From positions 1-56,194 of the forward strand of contig CAJQPA010000035.1 in NCBI GenBank assembly GCA_905480145.1: a stretch of 56,194 nt of DNA, given 5' to 3'. This DNA comes from an uncultured Flavobacteriales bacterium (lineage in GTDB: Bacteria > Bacteroidota > Bacteroidia > Flavobacteriales_D > Crocinitomicaceae). Positions 1 through 8,104 of the stretch are shown piece by piece; the stretch's first letter is position 1, and each line of letters starts with the position of its first letter. The notes beneath the pieces were generated by a model. The model was not told the origin of the DNA and searched no databases. It saw only the letters and a program-made list of their open reading frames with translations. The translations under genes were made by a program, and so were the position numbers.

Positions 1-7
1 TGTGACA

Positions 8-463
8 CTAAAAAAGGCTAAACCATTTAGCAATTTTGAACCCTACGGGAGATGATTTTTTGAAAGCACAAGTGTCAAAATACACCCGTTTAGAGTGCTT
101 TGCAAAGTCATTATTATTCTCAGATTTCTTTATTGATTTCAAAATTGAATAAAAAAGATATGCATCTTTCAGAATATAGTCTGTAACTCCTTTCCTAACT
201 GTTTTAATTACATGAATAAAACTTGTATTGTTCGATAGAAAAATAATGTGAATTCTAGGGTGTTTTTTTAGTTCATCTAACAGAATCGCTGAATTATGAG
301 ATTCTTCCATTATCACGATACGTGTATTACAATTAAGCGAATTCGATCATAGTATTTCTTCTTTGAAATAACGCACGTTTTGCCTTCTTTTATTTAACTT
401 ACGGAATACTCCTTTCGCCCTTCTCCTTCCTACAATATAAATAGTGTTTTCTAATTTTTTCAT
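8..463 (-). pseudogene. Degenerate response-regulator receiver domain broken by an in-frame TGA
   Basis: Read from the ATG at 461-463, the frame gives 38 residues beginning MKKLENTIYIVGRRRAKG, a TGA at 347-349, and then about 112 more residues in the same frame to the stop at 8-10. Joined, the two pieces follow the CheY-like receiver plan: the first beta strand (IYIV), the strand that normally carries the phospho-Asp (RIVIMEES), the switch Ser strand (IIFLS) and the conserved Lys turn (DYILKD). The acidic pair after strand one is replaced by GRR and the phospho-Asp position reads Glu, so phosphorylation is unlikely. The downstream piece could restart at the ATG near 310. No output domain follows. 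The homology is inferred by eye from motif order; a decayed gene is more likely than programmed readthrough. Confidence 0.6.
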
Positions 464-478
464 AACTCATAATTTAAA

Positions 479-1834
479 TTATCGAAGAATTATTTTTTTT
501 ATGAAAGACTCATTTCTGGTTTGCAATTGAACAAAATAGACGCCGGAATCTTCATTCAACTCTAAAACAATTTGATTGCTTTTTGGGAATTCTTGATTAA
601 AAATTAACTGCCCCATACTATTCTTAATGGTGAGAATCGAATTTTCTGATTTATCATTCGTTTCAATCGTTAATAATCCATCCGAAGGATTTGGATAGAC
701 CATTAATTCGGCATCTGATTCCGACTGGACAATTATGGTGTTATGTGTTTCCATTTCTCCATTAAAATCAACTTGTGTCAATCTATAATAGTTTTTTGTT
801 CCTTCGAAAGAATTATCGATAAATGAATAGTTTGAAATGTCATTGGATGAACCCTGCCCCGGATAGAGAGTTATTTGATCAAATTGAATTCCATCTTCGG
901 ACCTTTCAATAATAAAATAATCATTGTTATGTTCGGTAGCCGTTTGCCAGCTTAGTAGATTTTCTCTCCCCTGATTCTCTCCTTCGAAAAAAACAAGTTC
1001 AACTGGTAAAGGTGAAAAAGAGCACGGCGTCGAAATACTTAAGTCAAATGCTCCTGCACTTATAGATGAATAGCCTTCTATGGCTAAGTAATAAACGCCA
1101 GGATTTAAAGTAATTGAAATTGTGCTCTGTAAACCACAGTCATCATCATTATAGGCCAAAACAACCCCACCGCATGGTTGTTCACTGAGATACAGATATG
1201 TATCCCATGTAGCTCCTTCACAAAGAGTAAAAGTATAATTACCAGGGCAAGATATTTCGACTTCTAATATTTGATCAGGGGAAGAGCGAAAATTGCAATC
1301 ATTGCAAGAGCTTAAAGTATTTGATACAATACTTGTTAATGGTGTAAGAATTGAGACAGAATTATCAATGCCTCCTGGAGGCGAAAAACATGGGCATGAA
1401 ATATTAATTATTCCAGTACTTACGGTAGTATTTTCATCATCAATTAAAAAATAATACGTCACTCCAGCAACTAAACTAAATGAATTTACAGAGTTTGCCC
1501 AAATATCATCAACATAAATCCAACCGTTTGCAGCGCAAGAAGATGTTTGAATAAATAAATCAACGTAGTAGTTGTCATTCGTTACTTGAATATCGAATGT
1601 ACCAGAAGTTGTTGGGGTATACGAAAAAATGGCCTCTGAACCAGGAGTGCCCCAAGGACCAGTAGCAGGATTCAAAACACCTGTAGCCGAAGGTAAAGTA
1701 TATGTAGAACTCAATTCGCAAGTTAAACCCACCTGACTTGAGCATGGATCAGGCTGTCCAATCGAAATTCCGGATATAAAAAGGGTGCAAATGATAATTA
1801 GTATACCAAAATTTGTTTTTCTTAAAGCATGCAT
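479..1834 (-). CDS. Secreted T9SS type A cargo protein with PPC-like domains
   Basis: A 451-residue exported protein of unknown activity. Residues 1-26 form a signal peptide ending near SGISIG. Two Cys-containing beta domains at about 40-147 and 185-268 carry the pattern of bacterial pre-peptidase C-terminal domains (tyrosine-rich strands, GVYYLAIEG). Residues 275-370 form a fibronectin-like region (LLSWQTATEHNNDYFIIERS, YYRLTQVDFNG) often found just before T9SS signals. The last 75 residues are a type A sorting domain (MVYPNPSDGLLTI, GVYFVQL, KKIILR), so the protein should cross the outer membrane through the type IX secretion system and be cleaved or anchored at the surface. No catalytic motif is visible; an adhesin or matrix role is possible but unproven. 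Confidence 0.85.
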   Translation of the reverse strand: MHALRKTNFGILIIICTLFISGISIGQPDPCSSQVGLTCELSSTYTLPSATGVLNPATGPWGTPGSEAIFSYTPTTSGTFDIQVTNDNYYVDLFIQTSSCAANGWIYVDDIWANSVNSFSLVAGVTYYFLIDDENTTVSTGIINISCPCFSPPGGIDNSVSILTPLTSIVSNTLSSCNDCNFRSSPDQILEVEISCPGNYTFTLCEGATWDTYLYLSEQPCGGVVLAYNDDDCGLQSTISITLNPGVYYLAIEGYSSISAGAFDLSISTPCSFSPLPVELVFFEGENQGRENLLSWQTATEHNNDYFIIERSEDGIQFDQITLYPGQGSSNDISNYSFIDNSFEGTKNYYRLTQVDFNGEMETHNTIIVQSESDAELMVYPNPSDGLLTIETNDKSENSILTIKNSMGQLIFNQEFPKSNQIVLELNEDSGVYFVQLQTRNESFIKKIILR

Positions 1835-2004
1835 AGTTAGAAAATTTGATAATTAGTCAACTATAACAAAGCCAAAAACAATAAAACCCTGAATAATAGC
1901 AACTTAATATTCATGGTTCATTTAAAAAATCCCTGTTTGGGATGATTTTCTCAAAAAAGAAACGGTTAGAGCTTTAATAGAATGCGGTGTCAAAAGTTTA
2001 AACA

Positions 2005-2034
2005 TAAAAAAAGCCCCTCATTTCTGAAAGGCTT
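2005..2034 (-). terminator. Rho-independent terminator of the small secreted protein gene
   Basis: On the minus strand a 10-bp stem (2025-2034 with 2011-2020, two G-U pairs) closes a GAAA tetraloop and is followed by a run of T at 2005-2010. It lies 20 bases past the stop of the gene at 2057-2416 and fits that gene's end. Confidence 0.85.
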
Positions 2035-2056
2035 CAATAAATATTTAGAATTGTAC

Positions 2057-2416
2057 CTATGACTTTTTCTTCATTAAGTAATGATATACATTTTGATTTC
2101 CTATTGTAATCGTATATGCTTGTTGAAAGTCGTATCCATTTGCTGAAAAGAAGTTTAATGCATCTATCATAGAATTGAATACCATTAACTTACCGTCTTT
2201 ATCTTTTACTTGCGTGTCTTTAACACTAAAAAATTTATTGAGTTGACCAAAATCAATATCAACCTTTGCTTTATTGCTAAACAATTTTGCAGTACCAACG
2301 ATTTGGATGTATTCAACCTCAATTTCAGAAATAAGTTTGTCGTTAACTGTTTGTGAGAATGCTGATGTTATTGCTAACAATGAAAGCATCAAAGTAAAAA
2401 ATAAATTCTTTTTCAT
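2057..2416 (-). CDS. Small secreted protein of unknown function
   Basis: A 119-residue protein with a clear signal peptide (MKKNLFFTLMLSLLAITSAFSQ, cleavage expected after AFS). The mature part, about 98 residues, has alternating hydrophobic strands and a basic tail ending in KKKS, with no Cys and no recognisable catalytic motif. It is probably periplasmic or secreted; with no T9SS domain and no lipobox, surface anchoring is not indicated. It is monocistronic: a strong terminator follows and the upstream gene diverges. I do not recognise the family. Confidence 0.75.
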   Translation of the reverse strand: MKKNLFFTLMLSLLAITSAFSQTVNDKLISEIEVEYIQIVGTAKLFSNKAKVDIDFGQLNKFFSVKDTQVKDKDGKLMVFNSMIDALNFFSANGYDFQQAYTITIGNQNVYHYLMKKKS

Positions 2417-2476
2417 AATAAATAGTTTATAGGGTTTCTTTTAAATTATAATGTAATGATAGTCATTCCCTTTCTA

Positions 2477-2586
2477 GACTGATTCAGTCAAGTTTTTTTT
2501 AATTCTAAAGAAGAATCCCCCAACCAATACCACATCTGTAATTGTATGATGAGGTATATCGTATTTGCTCCCATACAATTTTTTCA
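2477..2586 (+). other. Structured intergenic region: three hairpins, two followed by T runs
   Basis: Between two divergent genes, three inverted repeats lie in a row. GACTG/CAGTC at 2477-2489 is followed by eight T at 2493-2500. ATTCT/AGAAT lies at 2502-2516. A perfect 9-bp repeat (2540-2548 with 2572-2580, plus an inner GAG/CTC) runs into T at 2579-2584. Two look like terminators on the plus strand, although no plus-strand gene lies upstream. They could be a leader attenuator of the gene at 2665, a small RNA, or chance in AT-rich DNA. Confidence 0.35.
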
Positions 2587-2664
2587 AACCTCTTTCGTTT
2601 AACCATAAAATCAAACTTCATCATATAGAACAGCTCTACTTATAAATTAATAAATCAATAACTT

Positions 2665-3318
2665 ATGAAGCTGTTTAACACTGTATTTTTTGCACTTATT
2701 TGTACCGGTATATCGTATTCTCAAGAATCAGACACTTTAACTAAAGAGTCTGCCACAATTAGAATTAAACCATCATTTGGTTTTAATCTCGGTGTTGATT
2801 ATTCATTGGTGAATAATTACTCTTCTAACATTTCCTTTGCATCTTTCCCAACATCTGTCTATAACGCGCCAGGTTTTAGGTTAGGAGTTTTTGGTGATGT
2901 TAAAATTCAAGAACGATTCACACTTATTCCAAGAGGCGAACTCTCATTTAATTATAGTACAGCTCAACAAAATGGCGTGACGGTCAAGTTAGATCCTTTT
3001 ATTCTTGACTTCATGTTGCATTCAAAATGGAATTTTTTGAAAAGAAAAAGAAATGCGAAAGTAAATCCATATTGTTATTTGGGTCCTGCGATAAGGGTTC
3101 CAGTCAATCCTTTGAATGGAAACTCAGAAGATTATTATGACACGAAAAGTGCATGGTCAGGTGACGTCGCTTTTGGATTGGATATAGATTTGGGTTTGTT
3201 TTATTTCTCTCCAGAAATTCGTTTGAGTGCTGGTTTGTCAAATATTAAGAGGGAAGACTCTTGGGAAAAACTAAGCGGATCTTATACTGCGCTTGTTTTT
3301 AATTTTACAGGGAAGTAA
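2665..3318 (+). CDS. Outer-membrane beta-barrel protein (porin-like family)
   Basis: A 217-residue protein with a signal peptide (MKLFNTVFFALICTGISYSQ). The mature chain has the pattern of a small 8-stranded barrel: alternating strands such as FGFNLGVDYSLV, FRLGVFGDVKIQ, LIPRGELSFNYS, PYCYLGPAIRVP and FSPEIRLSAGLS, ending with a strand with a terminal aromatic (TALVFNF) close to the C-terminus, as in barrels inserted by BamA. This matches the PorT/OmpW-like small barrels common in Bacteroidota, although no specific subfamily can be named. It is transcribed alone, 85 bases after the structured region; the next gene converges. Confidence 0.7.
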   Translation: MKLFNTVFFALICTGISYSQESDTLTKESATIRIKPSFGFNLGVDYSLVNNYSSNISFASFPTSVYNAPGFRLGVFGDVKIQERFTLIPRGELSFNYSTAQQNGVTVKLDPFILDFMLHSKWNFLKRKRNAKVNPYCYLGPAIRVPVNPLNGNSEDYYDTKSAWSGDVAFGLDIDLGLFYFSPEIRLSAGLSNIKREDSWEKLSGSYTALVFNFTGK

Positions 3319-3355
3319 CTTTTTGGAATTTAATTTCAGGCACTCCTTGTTAGTA

Positions 3356-4111
3356 CTACCATATTTTCGGCAATACGGCCTTTCGGTTTTTTGGATAATC
3401 CTCAAAATTCTCCTTGTACCAATCATGATGATTCAGAGCTCTAGGAACTAGGTTACAGAAAGTCCATACGGCAAATGTAACTGCAGGAACACTCCAAGCT
3501 ACAATTGCAAATCCGATCCACTCTATGATTTCACCGAAATGGTTAGGGCAAGAAATGGAATCGAAAAGCCAACCTCTCGGAATTTGATATCCTTTTTGTT
3601 TTTTACGAAGCGCAATAAGTCTTGAGTCTGTTCCTTGATTGATATACATTCCTAAGAAAAATAGAGCAACCCCTAAAACAACGTTTATTGTGATTCCAGT
3701 TGTGTCTTCTGGCGCTAGATAACCCAAATAATATCCGTTCAGAAAACCGTTCATTCCATTGAAGAATAAGGCGCTGAAAACGATCGTCAATGGCATTTTC
3801 TTTCCTCTTGTTCTCAATCGAAATGGAAAAATAATCGTTCTATTGAAATAATGCAATGTCCAGAGTCCTACCAGGAGCCAAGTCAGCCAATCTTTTTCTC
3901 GTGGCCCCATAAAAGTTAGAATAGGAAAAATTATAAATGCAGGCAGTTCCATCCAGAACCATCCCCAGTGATTGGCAATCATTTTACCCCACTTTTCATT
4001 CGCATGTCGACCGTAAGGTGCTCTAATTTTTAAAACTACTAGGGCGAGAAAAATAAGTACAGCAAGAATTAGCCATGCGTAATTAAGCGAATAGAAGTTT
4101 TCAAGATTCAT
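3356..4111 (-). CDS. Steroid 5-alpha-reductase-like membrane protein (PF02544 type)
   Basis: A 251-residue protein with about six or seven membrane spans. The C-terminal half carries the family signature: NHFGEIIEWIGFAIVAWS, then WYKENFEDYPKNRKAVLPKI at the extreme end, which are the conserved NADPH/substrate elements of 3-oxo-5-alpha-steroid 4-dehydrogenases and related lipid enoyl reductases. Bacteria rarely make steroids, so the substrate is more likely another enone lipid or isoprenoid. Its ATG overlaps the stop of the upstream epimerase by four bases (ATGA), implying translational coupling and a shared pathway. Family assignment is good; the reaction is inferred. Confidence 0.75.
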   Translation of the reverse strand: MNLENFYSLNYAWLILAVLIFLALVVLKIRAPYGRHANEKWGKMIANHWGWFWMELPAFIIFPILTFMGPREKDWLTWLLVGLWTLHYFNRTIIFPFRLRTRGKKMPLTIVFSALFFNGMNGFLNGYYLGYLAPEDTTGITINVVLGVALFFLGMYINQGTDSRLIALRKKQKGYQIPRGWLFDSISCPNHFGEIIEWIGFAIVAWSVPAVTFAVWTFCNLVPRALNHHDWYKENFEDYPKNRKAVLPKIW

Positions 4112-5145
4112 GATTCAATATTACCGAAAAAGAAATTGATTTTTGCGACATCCTTCTTTTTATATGCTTTATAGGGCGCGGAGAGCTTTAGTAAGAACCA
4201 TTTTATAATTCTTTGAAAAGGAAGTGTGAACAGTCTTTGTATATAAGGTACTGAAGCGTCAAACCGATTGAAATAGGATTCGATAGTATCTGACCTAAAG
4301 TGAATAATCCTTTCTAGTTCATCTCCATCAATATAATATCCGCAATGAAAATTTTGTTTGGCGAAAGCATATTCTGGAAAGTGAGGTTTTCCCAATCCAA
4401 ATGCGTTAAATGCTTTTGATAAGAATTCAAGATAAGTAAGTCGACACAATTCTCCGCCACCAAGATTAAATATTCTGCCCGTCAATTCTTCTTTGTGATT
4501 CATAGAGTTGATAAAGGCACTTGCTGTGTCACGAACAGAAGCAATTTCAAATGGAGTTGCTAGAGGCACATCGAACATGATTCCCGAAATTTTGTGGTTT
4601 CCAATCCCCATGATTACCGTAAGTCTGAAGATGCTCCAGTTTAATTTACTGGATCTGATAATATCTTCAGCATCAACTTTCGTTCTTGAGTAATTATCTT
4701 GCTCAAGACCCTTTGGCGGATCACTAATTTGAATGTTTGGATCTTTAATTCGATCGCCATAAATCGCTATGGAAGAACTAAACAGAAGAAGTGCATCGGG
4801 ACACTCTTGCTCCATGCTTCTCACAATGTTTTCGGTGCCACCGACATTTACGCGAGTCACTAAATCATCATTGTCATCTATTACTGTTGGAATTATTGCG
4901 GCAAGATGAATAACGATATCTTGATTTGAAACGGCCTTGTTGACAATATTACGATTAGTAATGTCACCGTATATTACATTGATTTTACCGATAAAAGGTT
5001 TTAATACTTTTCTTGTTTTCTTTGAATTCCGAACTAAAACAGACACACCATCAAGTTGATTCTTTGCATCCAATTGTTTAAGAATCTCAGAACCTATAGC
5101 ACCAGTTGCCCCCGAGAGTAGAATGTTTTTTTTTAGCTGTTCCAT
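4108..5145 (-). CDS. NAD(P)-dependent epimerase/dehydratase (extended SDR)
   Basis: A 345-residue Rossmann-fold enzyme of the extended short-chain dehydrogenase family. The nucleotide-binding glycine motif GATGAIG is at 12-18, the acidic turn at YGDITN (59-64), HLAA near 80, and the catalytic YSRTK (Tyr152, Lys156) with an upstream Ser cluster (LFSSSIAIYG). The C-terminal 70 residues are basic and hydrophobic (FQRIIKWFLLKLSAPYKAYKKK), suggesting membrane association. Together with the overlapping reductase it resembles a 3-beta-hydroxysteroid-dehydrogenase-like/5-alpha-reductase-like pair acting on a lipid ring. Sugar-nucleotide epimerisation remains an alternative. Confidence 0.75.
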   Translation of the reverse strand: MEQLKKNILLSGATGAIGSEILKQLDAKNQLDGVSVLVRNSKKTRKVLKPFIGKINVIYGDITNRNIVNKAVSNQDIVIHLAAIIPTVIDDNDDLVTRVNVGGTENIVRSMEQECPDALLLFSSSIAIYGDRIKDPNIQISDPPKGLEQDNYSRTKVDAEDIIRSSKLNWSIFRLTVIMGIGNHKISGIMFDVPLATPFEIASVRDTASAFINSMNHKEELTGRIFNLGGGELCRLTYLEFLSKAFNAFGLGKPHFPEYAFAKQNFHCGYYIDGDELERIIHFRSDTIESYFNRFDASVPYIQRLFTLPFQRIIKWFLLKLSAPYKAYKKKDVAKINFFFGNIES

Positions 5146-5325
5146 GATTAATTTCTAATAGTAAAACTAATCTTTTCGGTCTACAAGGCATAAAAAGGAT
5201 TTGTTCAATTGGCTTATAAATTTCTTCTTGACCAATGAGTTGCTTATGTTAATTGTCGATTCTTGGGGAAGAATGTGTTCTTAATTCTTTCTGTTTTTCA
5301 TATCGATGCGCATAATCTGACGATA

Positions 5326-5799
5326 TTAATTATCCAATTCATACCAATCAATGCCTGTTAAATTTTCGCGTCTTCCCTTTTTCTTCAGTGGGTAATTAGT
5401 AACTAAATAGTTAACGATAACCTCTTGCTCGGTGCCTAAATCCCAAAGGTTTTGCGTCTCTTGCATCCACTTAATAGTTGTGTTCCATCCTTCGGTAGTC
5501 ATGCGGTTTTGAGTAATTATTTTAGACGAATGACAATTAGTGCAATTATTCACAACAGACATCATCCCTTGTGCATCAATTAATCCCGTTCTAACATGAA
5601 TCCCATTTTCAATTCTATTTGGATCAATTTCAATTAAGGCACTTGCAGCTACTTCTTGTTTAGGTTGAGCCTCAAAAAAATTAGGGAAAACCATATGGAA
5701 GAAAATACCGCCTGCGGTAAGTATAAGCAGTACAACCGAGAGGCGTATTATGCGGGAGGCTTTTTTTATTAAATCTTTTTCAAAATTCTCAAGAGACAT
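5326..5799 (-). CDS. Membrane-anchored monohaem cytochrome c, electron acceptor of the sulfite oxidase
   Basis: A 157-residue protein with an N-terminal anchor (about residues 17-37) and a periplasmic domain with one haem c site, CTNCH at 86-90. Met residues in the following helices (RMTTEGW, IKWMQETQ) are candidates for the sixth haem ligand. The start codon follows the stop of the molybdoenzyme gene directly (TAA then ATG with no gap), so the two are co-transcribed. In SorAB-type systems the cytochrome subunit passes electrons from sulfite to the respiratory chain; that role fits here. The upstream enzyme and single haem make the call firm, although the exact SorB homology was not tested. 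Confidence 0.8.
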   Translation of the reverse strand: MSLENFEKDLIKKASRIIRLSVVLLILTAGGIFFHMVFPNFFEAQPKQEVAASALIEIDPNRIENGIHVRTGLIDAQGMMSVVNNCTNCHSSKIITQNRMTTEGWNTTIKWMQETQNLWDLGTEQEVIVNYLVTNYPLKKKGRRENLTGIDWYELDN

Positions 5800-7020
5800 T
5801 TAATTAACTTTTACTGCAATTCTATGACATGCATTATTTAAATATCCTTTAGGATTCCATCCTGGCACAAGCATTGGTTGAGCATTGTTCTTGCTGTCAG
5901 TAGCTCTTGCCCAAACTTCATAATACCCTTTTTTTGGAAAGTTAACTTTGGCTGAGAAATGTTGCCAAGCTAATCGATTGGCAGGTTTTTCAACATTACA
6001 ACGAGTCCAGGTAGAACCAAAATCAATAGAATATTCCATTTTAGCAACTTCTAATTCCCCTGCCCAGGCATGGCCTCTAATGGATAAAGTTTTTCCTCCT
6101 TTTATCATCGCACCAGACTTTGGATATGTAATTAACGATTTTACGGGCATAGATTCAATAATGCACATGTCTTCATCCTTTACTTTTTCTCCCGGAGCAA
6201 CTGGACTGCATGGGACTCTATAAGCAGTTCCTGTCATTTTTGTACCATCATGAATTTTGTTACGGATACTAATTCTATTCACCCATTTTCCAGAAACTGA
6301 AGCTGGCCAGCCACCTGCCACTAAACGCAATGGATATCCATGTATTAAAGGGATATCCTCTCCGTTCATTTTAAAGGCCAAAATAGTTTCATCTTGCAAT
6401 GCTTTTCCTATCGGACAACCTCTGGAAATAGGTTCTTTTGATGAGTCCCCACTTAAATGCGAATCTACGGCATGAAATCCTATATATACAGCATTACTCT
6501 TAATACCCGCATCTTCCAAAACATCTCGCAATCGCACACCTGTCCATGTTGCAGCATGCACTGCCCCAACTGTCCATTGGTTTCCTTTTGCAGGCGGATT
6601 AAATTCGCTTCGTCCATTACCACCGCACTCTATCGTTAACTGGTATGTGTACTGTTTAAATTTAGATTTTATCTCAGCTAGTGTGTATGTTTTTTTGTTT
6701 ACAACCGACTCTCCATCTATTGTAAGTGTCCATTTTTTTGCATCAATGCCTTCAGGTATTAATCCATTATTTCTAACAAACATAGCTGAGTTGGGCGTAA
6801 TCTTATTATCCAGTAAATGTGCTTGCGCCTCAATATTCAAAGGTTTGTCATTGAGCAGAATCATGTCTTTGTGCTTACCAAATATTTTAAATGGATCCGA
6901 GTCTTCTAAAGCCAGAGGCTTATACCCTTCTAGTAAATTAGACCCAAAAACAAGTTCCGCTCCAATAAGCGCAGCAAACGAACTCAGGGTTGTTTTTTTT
7001 ATAAAGTCTCTTCTTTTCAA
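5800..7020 (-). CDS. Periplasmic sulfite oxidase, molybdopterin-dependent (SorA-like), Tat-exported
   Basis: A 406-residue member of the sulfite oxidase family, predicted to oxidise sulfite to sulfate and hand two electrons to the cytochrome encoded next door. The N-terminus has a twin-arginine signal (KRRDFIKKTTLSSF). The molybdenum ligand Cys132 lies in TIECGGNGRSEF, followed by GAVHAATWTGVRLRDVL and the active-site segment HGYPLRLVAGGWPASVSGKW typical of the fold; an Ig-like dimerisation domain fills the last 120 residues. The only start that keeps the Tat signal is a TTG at 7018-7020; no in-frame ATG lies near. The cotranslocated Moco enzyme needs TatC, encoded at 30.6-31.4 kb. No haem b5 domain is present, as in bacterial forms. 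Confidence 0.88.
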   Translation of the reverse strand: MKRRDFIKKTTLSSFAALIGAELVFGSNLLEGYKPLALEDSDPFKIFGKHKDMILLNDKPLNIEAQAHLLDNKITPNSAMFVRNNGLIPEGIDAKKWTLTIDGESVVNKKTYTLAEIKSKFKQYTYQLTIECGGNGRSEFNPPAKGNQWTVGAVHAATWTGVRLRDVLEDAGIKSNAVYIGFHAVDSHLSGDSSKEPISRGCPIGKALQDETILAFKMNGEDIPLIHGYPLRLVAGGWPASVSGKWVNRISIRNKIHDGTKMTGTAYRVPCSPVAPGEKVKDEDMCIIESMPVKSLITYPKSGAMIKGGKTLSIRGHAWAGELEVAKMEYSIDFGSTWTRCNVEKPANRLAWQHFSAKVNFPKKGYYEVWARATDSKNNAQPMLVPGWNPKGYLNNACHRIAVKVN

Positions 7021-7159
7021 AATAGGTGAGTAATTGGTTTCTAAAATAAAATTTCTTACAAATTACAAGTTTAAAAATTGACGGTATTTAAGTTTAAATA
7101 AATTCATTGTAAAGTCAATATTAGTAATTTCCTTAAACTTAACATTTTCTATTTTTTGC

Positions 7160-7180
7160 TTATGTAACATAAGTAACATA
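7160..7180. promoter_or_regulatory. Possible operator: palindrome and tandem GTAACATA repeats
   Basis: Between the divergent sulfite oxidase gene and the membrane protein gene, TTATGT-A-ACATAA (7160-7172) forms a perfect 6+6 palindrome. GTAACATA occurs twice with a period of nine bases (7164-7171 and 7173-7180). Position and symmetry suggest a binding site for a regulator serving one or both genes; no regulator gene is adjacent. Confidence 0.4.
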
Positions 7181-7267
7181 GAAAGGATAGTTTTTATTTA
7201 TATTGGCATCTTAAAGGATTGAATTCTTCAACTTAGTTTGTTTAATTCAGGTTAAAAAAATAAAAAA

Positions 7268-7948
7268 ATGAAAAAAGATTTCGAAACTAATTTTACAGGT
7301 TGGTCATTTATAATTGCAGCGATATTATTATGGGGAAGCTGGGCTTTTTCAACGCACCATATAGGCGAATACCTTATCGCTTCAGATTTTGTGACTATTA
7401 GTGAGGATGTATGGTATTGGATTTGGATGTTTCGATTTCATATTTTTGGATGGGTAACTATGGCTATAGCTACATTTTCATTGGTGTCAATTTTAGCGAA
7501 AAGACCCTATCGTGTAGTAATCCTTCCAGGAGCAGGGATGTTGATTGTGGGAACCTTTACTTTAGCAATTGCATCTGCCTTTTATTATAATTTCGGAGCT
7601 TGGGGAGTTGGAAAAACTGTAGGCAAGTCTCCTTCAGAAATTCAAGATTTCATGGATGGTATTTTATATACAAACCAATATGTAACTTGTTTTATACGTT
7701 TTGGCCGTATCTTCTCTGGCGTCGGTTTAGTATTGTTAGGCTTTGGATTTTTAAAATTTAAACTTCTACCTTCATGGCTAGGTTGGTTGACAGCTCTATT
7801 AGGTTTGTCAGCTGTAGCTGTTATTTTATCTATTCCTGACAACTTCGAAATCTACAAACCGTTATTCCACGTTAAAGTCATCTGGCTAGTTATGATGGGT
7901 GCTGTACTTCTAAAACAAGGTGTTAATTTACCTGAGTCGGAGTCATAA
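7268..7948 (+). CDS. Multi-span inner-membrane protein of unknown function
   Basis: A 226-residue protein with about six hydrophobic spans: 13-28, 50-72, 84-106, 140-160, 166-185 and 200-216. Histidines at the edges of spans (His30, His31, His58, and one in FHVKVIW near 200), together with many Trp, would suit haem or quinone binding, but no established motif is complete. It is divergent from the sulfite oxidase operon and shares its upstream region, including the repeated GTAACATA boxes, so co-regulation is possible. I do not recognise the family. The ATG follows an A-rich tract without a Shine-Dalgarno, as usual in this phylum. Confidence 0.7.
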   Translation: MKKDFETNFTGWSFIIAAILLWGSWAFSTHHIGEYLIASDFVTISEDVWYWIWMFRFHIFGWVTMAIATFSLVSILAKRPYRVVILPGAGMLIVGTFTLAIASAFYYNFGAWGVGKTVGKSPSEIQDFMDGILYTNQYVTCFIRFGRIFSGVGLVLLGFGFLKFKLLPSWLGWLTALLGLSAVAVILSIPDNFEIYKPLFHVKVIWLVMMGAVLLKQGVNLPESES

Positions 7949-8104
7949 CTTAAATAGTTACAGGAACTCAGCTTTGTTCAAATTTTGTCCCATCAAATAG
8001 GCCTGTTGGTATAAACATGATTTACTCTTTATTCTTCTCTTATTTCGACCACTGTTTATGCTTGGAACCTGTTCAAATAGTATGATTTATTTTTATATCT
8101 TTTA

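Noticed and set aside
1929-1943. Small hairpin ATCCC/GGGAT with a T run on the minus strand, as a second terminator
   Set aside because: The stem is only 5 bp and lies 60 bases after a much stronger terminator; chance is likely in AT-rich DNA.
6647-7033. Plus-strand open frame of 128 codons opposite the sulfite oxidase gene
   Set aside because: It is the shadow of the sulfite oxidase; it has no protein-like pattern and the opposite frame has the complete Tat signal and active site.
7949-8104. tRNA or small RNA gene in the gap after the membrane protein
   Set aside because: No cloverleaf, T-loop consensus or stable hairpin could be found in this stretch.
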